Source: Miltoncostaea sp963762825 (GTDB lineage: Bacteria > Actinomycetota > Thermoleophilia > Miltoncostaeales > Miltoncostaeaceae). From it: a DNA stretch of 64,000 nucleotides. The notes below the pieces were generated by a model. The model was given only the letters and a program-made list of their open reading frames with translations, was not told the origin of the DNA and searched no databases. Position 1 is the stretch's first letter; every line of letters begins with the position of its first letter. Below are positions 38,817 to 47,466 of this stretch, in pieces. The DNA is taken from contig CAVXLZ010000002.1 in NCBI GenBank assembly GCA_963762825.1, positions 682,001-746,000 on the forward strand. Direction: 5' to 3'. The position numbers were made by a program, and so were the translations under genes.

Positions 38817-40045
38817 CCGACCACCGCGACGCGCGGGACCGGCACGGCGAAGCGGCCGCCCCACTCGCGCACCGCGGAGAGCTGCTCGACGATCTCATCC
38901 TGGAGGTTCCAGGGCAGGATCAGCACATAGTCGGGCCGGTCCTCGAGGATCTGCTCTGGCGCGAGGATGGGCAGGTGGACACCCGGCAGGTAGCGCCCCT
39001 GCTTGTGAGGGCTGCGATCCACCGTGTAGTCGAGCAGATCGCCGCGGATGCCGCAGTAGTTGAGCAGGGTGTTGCCCTTGGCCGGAGCCCCGTAGGCCAC
39101 CACACGGCGTCCCTCACGGCGGGCCGTGATGAGGAAGTCGAGAAGGTCGCGCTTCACCTCGGCCACCTCCTCGGCGAAACCGGTGTAGGTCTCCAGGCGG
39201 TCGAGCCCGGCGGCCGACTCGTCGTGGCGCAGGGCGGTCACGGCGTCCGAGGGGGCGACCCCCTCCCCCGCGTGGCGCAGGTGCAGTCGCAGCGACCCGC
39301 CATGCGTGCTCAGCCGGTTGACGTCGGTCACGGCGAGCCCGCTGGCCGTCAGGACGGGCTCGAGGGCGAGCAGCGACAGGTACGAGAAGTGCTCGTGGTA
39401 GATGGTGTCGAACTGACGCTCCGCGATCAGCCGCAGGAGGTGAGGGAACTCGAGGGTGATCGTGCCGCCCGGTTTCAGCGCGATCGCGAGGCCGCCCACG
39501 AAGTCGTGCAGGTCGGGCACGTGCGCGAGCACGTTGTTGCCGGCGATCAGGTCGGCGCCACGGCCCTCGGCCACCAGCCGGCGTGCCGTCTCGACGCCGA
39601 AGAAGGCGACGAGGGTCGGCACGCCGCGCGCCTCGGCCGCCTCGGCGACGTTTGCGGCGGGCTCCACGCCGAGCACCGGGATTCCGCGCGCCACCATGTA
39701 CTGGAGCAGGTAGCCGTCGTTGCTCGCGATCTCCATCACGTGGCTGGAAGCGCCGAGCCCCAGGCGCTCGACCATCGTGCCGACGTACGCCTCGGCGTGA
39801 CGCAGCCACCCATCGGAGAACGACGAGAAGTAGGCGTAGTCGCCGAAGATGCTCTCGGGCGACTCCACCTCGGGCAACTGCACCAGGAAGCACTCCTCAC
39901 ACACGCGCACGTGCAGTGGATAGAAGGGCTCCATCCGGTTGAGGCCCTCGGGCTCGAGGTAGGAGTTGGCGAGCGGCTGCGCGCCGAGGTTGACGAAGGT
40001 CCGGTGCAGGCCCGTGCTGCAGCCGCGGCAGGTGAAGGTGCTCAT
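38813..40045 (-). CDS. NDP-hexose C-methyltransferase (TylC3-like)
   Basis: Adds a methyl group to C-3 of an NDP-4-keto-6-deoxyhexose, giving a branched sugar. The 410-residue length matches the family exactly. Order: N-terminal zinc domain with four cysteines (CRGC at the start, CEEC at about residue 50), SAM-binding core (SSHVMEIASNDGYLLQYM), the signature TIYHEHFSYLSLLALEP, and a C-terminal Rossmann-like domain (GRRVVAYGAPAKGNTLLNYC). It follows CDP-glucose 4,6-dehydratase with an ATGA overlap, so its likely substrate is CDP-4-keto-6-deoxyglucose. Confidence 0.9.
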   Translation of the reverse strand: MSTFTCRGCSTGLHRTFVNLGAQPLANSYLEPEGLNRMEPFYPLHVRVCEECFLVQLPEVESPESIFGDYAYFSSFSDGWLRHAEAYVGTMVERLGLGASSHVMEIASNDGYLLQYMVARGIPVLGVEPAANVAEAAEARGVPTLVAFFGVETARRLVAEGRGADLIAGNNVLAHVPDLHDFVGGLAIALKPGGTITLEFPHLLRLIAERQFDTIYHEHFSYLSLLALEPVLTASGLAVTDVNRLSTHGGSLRLHLRHAGEGVAPSDAVTALRHDESAAGLDRLETYTGFAEEVAEVKRDLLDFLITARREGRRVVAYGAPAKGNTLLNYCGIRGDLLDYTVDRSPHKQGRYLPGVHLPILAPEQILEDRPDYVLILPWNLQDEIVEQLSAVREWGGRFAVPVPRVAVVG

Positions 40046-41148
40046 CGCGCCCCCATGCCCTCGTAGCGCGCGATCTCGGCATCGACCAGCTCGGCGGCTG
40101 GGCGACCCGTGGCAAACCCGCCGTACCACTCGGCGATCAGGCCGAGGGTCTCGTCGATATCGAAGCGGGGGCGCCACCCGAGCAGGGCGCGCGCCTTCGA
40201 GGCGTCGAGCCGAAGATAACCGGCCTCGTGCGGTATCGGGCCTTCCTGCCGGCTCCACTCCCCGGGCCGGTCGAGTAGCTCCGCGAGCCTCCGGACGATC
40301 CTGCGCACGGGCCACCCCTCCTCGTTTCCGGGCGCGAAGTTCCACGCACCCGCGATGTCCGGCCTCTGCCACAGGTGCTGCGCGAGGACCATGTAGCCGC
40401 CGAGCGGATCGAGCACGTGCTGCCACGGGCGGATCGCGTCCGGATAGCGCAGCACGAGCGGCGCCTCGGCGATGATCGAGCGGACGATGTCCGGCACCAG
40501 CCGGTCCTGCGCCCAGTCCCCGCCGCCCAGCACATTGCCCGCCCGGGCTGTGGCGACGGCGATGCCCGCCTCGGCGAGGAACGAGTCGCGGTAGGCGGAT
40601 GTGACGAGCTCGGCACAGGCTTTGCTGCTGGAATAGGGGTCGCGACCGCCGAGGGCCTCGCCCTCGCGATAGGGCCAGAGCCACTCCCGGTTCTCGAAGC
40701 ACTTGTCGCTGGTGACCACGACGACCACGCGCACGTCGGGGCACGCCCGCGCCGCTTCGAGCAGGTTGACCGTGCCCATCACGTTGACCGCGTAGGTGGC
40801 GGCCGGATCATCGTAGGAGGGGCGCACCAGCGACTGCGCCGCAAGGTGGAGCACCACCTCGGGGCCGAAACGGGTGAGCTCCGCGGTGAGGGCCGGAAGA
40901 TCCCGGACGTCGCCTTCGACGTGCGCGATGCCATTGGCGACTGCTGCCGCCTCGAACAGGCTGGGCGTGGTGGCGGGGGGCAGCGCGTAGCCCATCACCT
41001 CGGCGCCGAGACGCCGCAGCCAGGCGGCCAGCCAGCTGCCCTTGAATCCGGTGTGGCCGGTGACGAGCACGCGGCGCCCGCGCCAGAAGGCCCCATCGAC
41101 CCTGCTCGAGAGGTCGGCGGCGCCCGAGGGTCCATGTCCGGGCGTCAT
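40042..41148 (-). CDS. rfbG: CDP-glucose 4,6-dehydratase
   Basis: Converts CDP-glucose to CDP-4-keto-6-deoxyglucose. The 368-residue product starts at ATG 41148. It has the Rossmann motif RRVLVTGHTGFKGSWLAAWL typical of RfbG, TSDKCFENREW, the catalytic Y of DPYSSSKACAE and the late motif IRPWQHVLDPLGGY. With rfbF and the C-methyltransferase it forms a three-enzyme route in one operon. No CDP-4-keto-6-deoxyglucose-3-dehydrase (rfbH) is present, so this is not the usual 3,6-dideoxyhexose branch. Confidence 0.94.
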   Translation of the reverse strand: MTPGHGPSGAADLSSRVDGAFWRGRRVLVTGHTGFKGSWLAAWLRRLGAEVMGYALPPATTPSLFEAAAVANGIAHVEGDVRDLPALTAELTRFGPEVVLHLAAQSLVRPSYDDPAATYAVNVMGTVNLLEAARACPDVRVVVVVTSDKCFENREWLWPYREGEALGGRDPYSSSKACAELVTSAYRDSFLAEAGIAVATARAGNVLGGGDWAQDRLVPDIVRSIIAEAPLVLRYPDAIRPWQHVLDPLGGYMVLAQHLWQRPDIAGAWNFAPGNEEGWPVRRIVRRLAELLDRPGEWSRQEGPIPHEAGYLRLDASKARALLGWRPRFDIDETLGLIAEWYGGFATGRPAAELVDAEIARYEGMGAR

Positions 41149-41244
41149 CGGCGGCCGCGCGCGAAGCGCGAAGGGGTGATCCGGTTCATCGGGGCGACAG
41201 TCTAGACATGCCCTCGCGCAGCCCCCGGGCACAGCCGGGGCGGA

Positions 41245-42228
41245 TCAGCGCAGCTCGCCCGCCAGCAGTCGCGCGAGCTGGTCACGCCGCACCGCCTCGA
41301 CTCCGAGCGACAGCAGGGTTGGCCGGCCGAGCACCTCCGGCCACACCCGCGATCGGAAGGAGAGCAGCCGCGGTTGCAGCCCGGTGGCGGGGCGGGTCGC
41401 CAGAGCAACCAACGGGGGGCGCCCGAGCGCCCGCCGCCATGCGCCGAGCACCGACGCGATCGTGGTCTCCACCTCGGAGGCGAACACCTTGACCATGACC
41501 GCGGCGGTGCCGCGGGCGGGGCGCTCCCCCTCCATCCGTGCGATCGACGCGGCCACCATCCGGCCCGCGTCGGGGGCGAACAGGTAGTCGCGGATGGTGT
41601 CCAGAGAGACGTAGATGGAGACCGGCTCCCGTCGCAGCGCCGCGCGGCCGATGTGCGAGATCAGGCCCTGAGGCTTCGCGAGGCTCTGACCGGGGCCGTA
41701 CAGGTTTGAGAACCGGCCGATCAGAACGTTGACTCCGGCTCGCCCGCCCACGGTGCGGAACAGGTCCTCCTGGGCGAGCTTCTCGCGGCCGTAGGGGGCC
41801 AGGGCGCGCGGGGGGGAGTCCTCGTCGAAGGGCGGGTGCCCGAGACTCGCCGAGTAGACGCCACCGGCGGAGGAGGACAGGAGGAGGAGGCCTCGGCTCG
41901 CCACTCCGGGCGCCGCCGCCAGCCGCGCCGTGAGGTCGTCGAGGACGCGTTCCACCAGGCACGTCTCCTGCGCGAGCGCCTCGGGCGCCGTCGCCACCAC
42001 ACCCGCGCCGGCGCACCAGAGCATCCGCCACGGTGCGGGACTGGCTGCGCAGGCGGCCAGGAAGCGCTCCGTCTCGACGGCGAGCATCGCGGCGGCGGCA
42101 TCCACATCGCCCCACGGCACCCGGGCGCCGGGGCACCAGAGCGAGGCGTCCGCCAGCGAGGCCTCCACCTGGTGGCCGAGCAGGCCGCCCCGCCCGACGA
42201 CCCAGGTGAGGGGCGGATCATGGGTCAG
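41245..42228 (-). CDS. NAD-dependent epimerase/dehydratase, start uncertain
   Basis: An SDR-type sugar epimerase/dehydratase of about 327 residues. The cofactor motif WVVGRGGLLGHQVEASLAD requires sequence before the GTG at 42168. The open frame reaches back to a CTG at 42228 (in CTGACC), while an ATG at 42222 is in another frame and would need a +1/-2 correction in the CCCC run. The catalytic S and Y-x3-K are visible (LLLLSSSAGGVYSASLGHP ... APYGREKLAQE). It lies 96 bases upstream of rfbG in the same operon and may modify the same CDP sugar. Confidence 0.75.
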   Translation of the reverse strand: MTHDPPLTWVVGRGGLLGHQVEASLADASLWCPGARVPWGDVDAAAAMLAVETERFLAACAASPAPWRMLWCAGAGVVATAPEALAQETCLVERVLDDLTARLAAAPGVASRGLLLLSSSAGGVYSASLGHPPFDEDSPPRALAPYGREKLAQEDLFRTVGGRAGVNVLIGRFSNLYGPGQSLAKPQGLISHIGRAALRREPVSIYVSLDTIRDYLFAPDAGRMVAASIARMEGERPARGTAAVMVKVFASEVETTIASVLGAWRRALGRPPLVALATRPATGLQPRLLSFRSRVWPEVLGRPTLLSLGVEAVRRDQLARLLAGELR

Positions 42229-42237
42229 GCCGGCGTC

Positions 42238-43269
42238 CTACTCCTGCGCGACCGGATCGGCCGGCGCGGCGACGCGGCCGAGCGGACCGGCGGCCGGATC
42301 GCTTACCACGAGATAGAGCGGCTTGCCCATGGCGCTCTTGGCGGCGATGCCGAGGTACTCCGCCATGATGCCGAGCGAGAAGAGGATGCCCCCCGAGGTG
42401 ACCAGCAGGATCACGGTGGTGGAGGCCCATCCCTGCACCGAGACCTCGTCGGTCAGCCGCGCCCAGAGCACCCAGCCGAGCAGGACGACGGCGAGGAGCC
42501 CGAGGAAGGCTCCGAAGACGGCCACCAGGCGCAGCGGGCGGGTGCCCGAGGTGAGCACCAACCGCCAGAAGTGCGAGGCGAGCCGACGTGTCGAGTACCC
42601 GGACGGCCGGCCGCGCTCCTCGCGCATCTCGACCGGACAGGTGGCCGTACGGTTGACGACCCAGGTGAGGGCGACATCGAGGAAGACGCTCTCCCCGCAG
42701 TAGGCGGCCAGGCCGCGACCGACTTCCCCCTCGACCAGGCGGAAGGAGTGGAAGTCGCGCAGCTCGCCCGCGCCCATCACGCTCGCCACCCAGTGGGCGA
42801 GCCGGCTGGTTACGTTGCGGAAGAAGCTGTGCGGGGGTGGGTTGGTGGGATCGGCGTAGACGAGCGGCGCGCGGTCGGCGAGGGCCGTGTCGAGCATGCG
42901 CGCCACGGCGGCCGGGTCGTGCTGGCCGTCCTCGTCCATCGTGACTATCCACTCGGCGCTGGTGCTCGACATGCCCGCGAGAGTGGCAGCATGCTGACCG
43001 AAGTTCCGGGCGAGCCAGACCGGACGCACGTAGGGGAACCGCTCGGCGAGCGCCCGGATCGTGAGGTCGGATCGGTCGGGGCCGGCGTCGTGCACCAGCA
43101 CGACCTCGGTGACCCGGTAGGGCACCCCGGCAGGCGTGCGGCCACCTGCGACGTACGCGTCGAGCTCCTCGAGCAGCTCCGGCAGCGTGCCCTCGCCCCG
43201 GTAGACCGGCACGACGACGGCAATGGTGTGCTCGCCGGCGGTTGTCGAGGGACCTGGCACGGCCGTCAT
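42238..43269 (-). CDS. GT2 glycosyltransferase with two C-terminal membrane helices (GtrB/DPM-like)
   Basis: A 343-residue transferase from ATG 43269. The GT-A core has VVVPVYRGEGTLPELLEEL, LVHDAGPDRSD, WLARNFGQHAATLAGM and the DxD-type MDEDGQHDP. Two hydrophobic helices close the chain (AFLGLLAVVLLGWVLW and STTVILLVTSGGILFSLGIM). This is the layout of polyprenyl-phosphate glycosyltransferases such as GtrB, which load sugars on undecaprenyl phosphate for use by GT-C enzymes. The divergent neighbour genes encode large membrane proteins that could use such a donor. First gene of the minus-strand operon. Confidence 0.87.
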   Translation of the reverse strand: MTAVPGPSTTAGEHTIAVVVPVYRGEGTLPELLEELDAYVAGGRTPAGVPYRVTEVVLVHDAGPDRSDLTIRALAERFPYVRPVWLARNFGQHAATLAGMSSTSAEWIVTMDEDGQHDPAAVARMLDTALADRAPLVYADPTNPPPHSFFRNVTSRLAHWVASVMGAGELRDFHSFRLVEGEVGRGLAAYCGESVFLDVALTWVVNRTATCPVEMREERGRPSGYSTRRLASHFWRLVLTSGTRPLRLVAVFGAFLGLLAVVLLGWVLWARLTDEVSVQGWASTTVILLVTSGGILFSLGIMAEYLGIAAKSAMGKPLYLVVSDPAAGPLGRVAAPADPVAQE

Positions 43270-43338
43270 GCTACCCCCGGGTCGTCGCCGACCGGCTGCG
43301 GGCGGCCGCATCCGTCTTGTTCAACTAGTTTCACCCCC

Positions 43339-45123
43339 GTGCCGGCACGGAACGCCCGAATCGCCGCCCTCGCGACCTTCGTCGCCGGCGCGGCCGCCTC
43401 GATCTGGGTTCTCTGGGGCCCGATGCTCTCCCACGCGGGCCGGGGCGGCTCGGTGCGGCTCTGCCTGAAGAACTTCTACGCACCGGATCAGTACGCGGTC
43501 CTCGGGATCGCGCGCCTGGCCCAGGACGGAACGTCCGTCTATCAGGAGCCCTACACCGTGACCGGTACCTCGGTGTACCCGAGCGAGTACTACCGCCTGC
43601 TCGGCCTGACGGCGCGGGCGACCGACACATCGGTGATCTGGGCCTGGAACGTTGTCGGGCTGGCGGTGTCGCTGGCGCTGATCGCACTCGCCGTGAGCTT
43701 CGCCCTCCGACTCGCACCAGGGACCCGCGCCTGGGTGCTCGCCCCGGCCCCCTTCCTGATGGGAAGCCTCTACTGGTGGGGCGGCGGCGGCTGGCTCTAC
43801 CAATGGAACCGGGGGATCATCTGGCCGCCGGCCGCAAGCCTGTACAGCCCCGGGGCCGAGGGACCGGCAGTCCTCGCGGCGGGGATCGCGCTGCTCCTGC
43901 TGGTGATGGCGATCGGCGCACGAGGACGGCGCAGTCTGGCGCTCGCCGCGGGCGGCGGGGTCGCGGCGGGGATCACCCTCCACCTGCACGCCAACGTCGC
44001 CGTCTTCTGCGTGATCGCCGTGGCGCTGATGGTCCTGTGGGATGTGGTCATCGCGGCAACCTCACGGCGGCGCGCGTGGATCGGTGGCGGCGGGGCCGTT
44101 CTGCTGGGCGCCGCAGCGCTCGCACCCGCGGGTGGGGTGGCGGCGCGGAGCGCGATCCTCCTACTGGGTGTCGCGGCGGCGGCGCTGACCCACCCGCGCT
44201 GGCGCCGGGAGTGGGGCCGGATCGTCGTCGTGTGGGTCGGCGCGGCTGTGGTCGCCAGCCTGCCGCTGTCTGCGCGGCTGGCCGCCCAGACCCTGGGCGG
44301 AGAGGGCTACTTCTACGAGCGCCAGGAGTCGGTGGCGGCGGCGGCCCTCGATCTGCCCGTGGTGGCGGTGCTGGGCCTGATGCTTCCGCTCTGGGCGCTG
44401 GCGGTCGTGGCGGCCGCGCACGTGGCCCGCCGTGGGAGCCGCGCCGGGCCGGGCTGGGCCGCTCTGATCGCCGGACTCGCCTCCACGACCATGACCCTGA
44501 CGCTGGCGGGCCACCTGGGCGCCGAGGGGCTGGAGTGGCACCGTTTCCTGGTCTACGGCGGCCTGCTCACGACCATGGCGGCCGCCCCAGCGCTGTGGCT
44601 CATGCTGAGCGAAGGCGGCGGACTCGCGGACCGCTTCCTCGGGATCGCCGTCGCGGCGCTGCTGGTGGCGACGCTGCCGACCACCATCGCCTTCGCCCGC
44701 GACCAGCGCGGCGCGGTGGCGTGCACGCCGGCGCAGGAGGCCGAGGCATTCGCCCGCATCGGCCGGGCGGCCGGTGATCGCGTGCTGCTCCTCGACCGCT
44801 GCTTTTCGCCCGGGCCGATCCGCGTGCTCTCCGGCGCCCGGATCGTCCACTTCAACGCCGGGATCGCCTTGCCAGCGGACAGGGAAGGGACCGACGCCGC
44901 GCTCGCGACGATCCTGAAGAGCCGCCTGCCCGACCCCGTGCTTCTGCGGCGCGCCGGGGCGACCGGATTCCTGACCAACAACCTCTGCGACGGCGTCCCG
45001 CCCGGAGAGATCGCTGCCCGGCTGGGCGAGCCCTACGCGCGGATTCCGTTGCGCGACCCGCAGGAAATCGGGCTGCCCGGACCGCTGACCTACGCGCTGT
45101 ACGATATCCCGCCGCCGGGATGA
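43339..45123 (+). CDS. Large polytopic membrane protein (GT-C-like), unknown
   Basis: A 594-residue membrane protein from GTG 43339. It has about 10-11 hydrophobic segments spread through the first 460 residues, a first extracytoplasmic loop rich in Asp/Tyr (KNFYAPDQYAVLGIARLAQDG), then a soluble C-terminal part (CTPAQEAEAFARIGRAAGDRVLLLDRCF...). The layout is that of GT-C glycosyltransferases or related glycan-modifying proteins. The exact function is unknown. Next to the Wzm/Wzt exporter. Confidence 0.68.
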   Translation: MPARNARIAALATFVAGAAASIWVLWGPMLSHAGRGGSVRLCLKNFYAPDQYAVLGIARLAQDGTSVYQEPYTVTGTSVYPSEYYRLLGLTARATDTSVIWAWNVVGLAVSLALIALAVSFALRLAPGTRAWVLAPAPFLMGSLYWWGGGGWLYQWNRGIIWPPAASLYSPGAEGPAVLAAGIALLLLVMAIGARGRRSLALAAGGGVAAGITLHLHANVAVFCVIAVALMVLWDVVIAATSRRRAWIGGGGAVLLGAAALAPAGGVAARSAILLLGVAAAALTHPRWRREWGRIVVVWVGAAVVASLPLSARLAAQTLGGEGYFYERQESVAAAALDLPVVAVLGLMLPLWALAVVAAAHVARRGSRAGPGWAALIAGLASTTMTLTLAGHLGAEGLEWHRFLVYGGLLTTMAAAPALWLMLSEGGGLADRFLGIAVAALLVATLPTTIAFARDQRGAVACTPAQEAEAFARIGRAAGDRVLLLDRCFSPGPIRVLSGARIVHFNAGIALPADREGTDAALATILKSRLPDPVLLRRAGATGFLTNNLCDGVPPGEIAARLGEPYARIPLRDPQEIGLPGPLTYALYDIPPPG

Positions 45124-45147
45124 CACCTCGCTCTGAGCGGTAGTGTC
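45122..45147 (+). terminator. Hairpin between two membrane-protein genes
   Basis: GACAC (45122-45126) and GTGTC (45143-45147) enclose a second short stem (CGCT/AGCG). It abuts the stop of the first gene and lies within 7 bases of the next start, so it may dampen read-through. Evidence is weak. Confidence 0.25.
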
Positions 45148-45153
45148 GCCGTC

Positions 45154-47400
45154 GTGACGGGACCCGGCTCGGCAGACGACCCCGCCCCCGTGAATGTGAG
45201 CGCGTCGCAGGCCGGAGCCGAGCCGCGACGAGTGCGCCGGACGGTCGCCGGGATGAGTCCCCGGGCCCGCCTGGCCGCCGAGGGGGTCCTGGTCCTGGCC
45301 GGGTCGCTCGTGCTGGTGCTGCTGCTGACCTGGCCGCTCGCGCGGCATCTCGGCACGGAACTGCCGGGCGCCGGCAGCGGCGGGGATCGGAGCGGTTACG
45401 CCTGGGACCTCTGGTTCAACGCCGAGCACGGGCTGCGGCTGTGGGGCGTGACCACGCAGGAGGTCGTCGGGGCACCCTTCGGGCGCCCGATGCCGGCGTC
45501 GGCGAACGTCCTGCAGATCGTCTTCCTCGGCCCGGCCTGGGTGATCGGGCAGTTCACGGGCCCGGTCGCCGCGCTGAACCTGTCGCTGCTACTGGGCCTG
45601 ACGCTCTCCCCGGCGGCCATGTGGTTGCTGATCCGATGGCTCGGACTGGGCCTGGTGGCGGCGACCTGGGCCGCGGTTGCCTTCGCGGTCTTCCCGAACG
45701 CGCTGATCCGCGCGAGCACCCACTATCCGCTCGCGCTGCTCGCGTGCTTCCCGCTGCTCCTGCTCGCGCTGTGGCGCTGGATGGAGGGGCCCTGCATGCG
45801 GCGGGGATGGTGGCTGGCGGGGGCCACCGCGCTCTGCTGGATGACCAATCCCTACTACGGGACGATGGCGCTCCTGATCGTGGCGACAGGTGCGCTGGCC
45901 TCGGCCGCCGAGGGGGTCCGGGGTGGCGGCGCGCGCGAGGGGCTCCGCCGCGGCGCGCAGGTGGCCCTGCCGGCGGGCGTCGCGGTGATGCTGCCGCTGG
46001 CGGCCCTCTTCCTCTCGGCACGCGGGGCGGTCGCCGACACCTTCGGACGCTCGCGGATCGAGCTCGAGATCTACGGCGCCCGAGTGGGCGACTACCTCGT
46101 CCCCGACAGCACCAACGAGGTCTTCCGAGCGGTCTTCGGCGATGCGCGATGGGCGGGCATGGGGGCGCCGGGGGGCGAGCGCGCGGCCTTCGTCGGCTAT
46201 CTGACCCTGGCGCTGGTCGTGGTCGCCGCGGTCGTCGGCGTGCGGGGATGGACCGGCCTCGGTCGGCGGGTACGGCTCGCCCTCGCGACGGCCGGGCCGC
46301 TGGTGGCGGTGCTCGCCTGGTTCAGCCTCGCGACGCCGACACGCTGGTGGGGCATCCGCATCCCGACCCCGTCGGGGGTGATCTTCGACCTCGCCCCCTT
46401 CTTGCGTGTCTATGCACGCTTCGCGGTCGCCGTGACCGCGGTGCTCCTGGTGGTGGCGGCGATCGCGTTGTCGGCGCTCGCACGCCGGCTGCGTCCCGTA
46501 CCCGCGCTCGCCCTGCTGGCCACGGCCATGACGGTTTCGGTGTTGGAGCTCCCGCCGGGCGCCGGCGTGCCCCTGCCCAGCGACCCGCCGCTCACCCTCG
46601 CGGGGCTGGCTCCCGACGATGTCCCAGCGTGGTCCTGGCTCCGCGACGAGGCGCCCCGCGACACGCTCGTCTTCAACTTCCCGGCCGGTGCGGACGAATC
46701 GCTCGAGCGGTACCACATGTACGGCCAGGTGGTCCACGGCCTGAGCATCGTCAACGGCGACCCGGTGGGGCGCAGCATCGGCTCGGACATCACCACCGGG
46801 ATCTCCACGCCGACCTCCCCGGGCGCCGCCTCGCGCATGCGCACCCTCGGCGTCGATCTCGTGCTGATCAGCCCGGCCATCTATGCGGCGGGCGGGGCGG
46901 AATCGCCCGACCCCTACACGCCGCCGGAGGGCTTTCGCCTGAGCCGCATCTTCCCCGACGCCAGCGCACTCTGGACGATCACGGCTCGGCCGCTGGACGC
47001 GGTGGCCATCTTCCAGCGCTCGAGCTGGTGGCCGCCGCAGCTGCGCCGCGGTCGGGAGTTCCGCTTCCTCCGCGACGAGGGCAGGATGTGGGTCTACGCG
47101 CCCCGGGCGGGGAGGTACCGCCTGTCGTTCGCCCTGCGCTCGGTCCCGGTGTCGGACGCCCGGACGCTCGAGCTGTCGGGCCCCGGCGGCTGGCGTCGCA
47201 CCGTCGAGGCCGGCCACGAGAGGACGGTGACGACCGAGGTGCCCCTGCGCGCAGGCCGCAACGACTTCGCCCTCGCCAACAGGGGCGTCCCGGCGGCGCC
47301 ACTGCGCCCCGGCGACCCCCGGATCGTCTCGCTCCAGATGTCGATGTGGGACCTGACGCGCCTGGCCCCGACCGACGCGGGCGGGGGGACCGGGAGATAG
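45154..47400 (+). CDS. Large polytopic membrane protein (GT-C/YfhO-like), unknown
   Basis: A 748-residue membrane protein. A soluble N-terminal tail of about 45 residues precedes about 10-12 hydrophobic segments. An Asp-rich loop after the first helix (SGGDRSGYAWDLWFNAEHG) is typical of GT-C enzymes. The C-terminal about 250 residues are soluble and include a beta-rich module (YAPRAGRYRLSFALRSVPVSD). It may transfer sugars on the outer face of the membrane. The precise role is not known. Confidence 0.65.
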   Translation: MTGPGSADDPAPVNVSASQAGAEPRRVRRTVAGMSPRARLAAEGVLVLAGSLVLVLLLTWPLARHLGTELPGAGSGGDRSGYAWDLWFNAEHGLRLWGVTTQEVVGAPFGRPMPASANVLQIVFLGPAWVIGQFTGPVAALNLSLLLGLTLSPAAMWLLIRWLGLGLVAATWAAVAFAVFPNALIRASTHYPLALLACFPLLLLALWRWMEGPCMRRGWWLAGATALCWMTNPYYGTMALLIVATGALASAAEGVRGGGAREGLRRGAQVALPAGVAVMLPLAALFLSARGAVADTFGRSRIELEIYGARVGDYLVPDSTNEVFRAVFGDARWAGMGAPGGERAAFVGYLTLALVVVAAVVGVRGWTGLGRRVRLALATAGPLVAVLAWFSLATPTRWWGIRIPTPSGVIFDLAPFLRVYARFAVAVTAVLLVVAAIALSALARRLRPVPALALLATAMTVSVLELPPGAGVPLPSDPPLTLAGLAPDDVPAWSWLRDEAPRDTLVFNFPAGADESLERYHMYGQVVHGLSIVNGDPVGRSIGSDITTGISTPTSPGAASRMRTLGVDLVLISPAIYAAGGAESPDPYTPPEGFRLSRIFPDASALWTITARPLDAVAIFQRSSWWPPQLRRGREFRFLRDEGRMWVYAPRAGRYRLSFALRSVPVSDARTLELSGPGGWRRTVEAGHERTVTTEVPLRAGRNDFALANRGVPAAPLRPGDPRIVSLQMSMWDLTRLAPTDAGGGTGR

Positions 47401-47466
47401 AGGCGCGCGCGCGCGATATGTGTACCCTCCCGGCGTGATCGGCCTCCTCGTGGAAGAGCCGCGCCC

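Noticed and set aside
41836..43338. N-terminal extension of the membrane protein at 43339
   Set aside because: It is antisense to two well-supported minus-strand genes and lacks protein-like sequence; the GTG at 43339 begins the hydrophobic protein directly.
47402..47415. Alternating GC run after the second large membrane protein
   Set aside because: A short simple repeat expected by chance at this GC content; no evidence of function.
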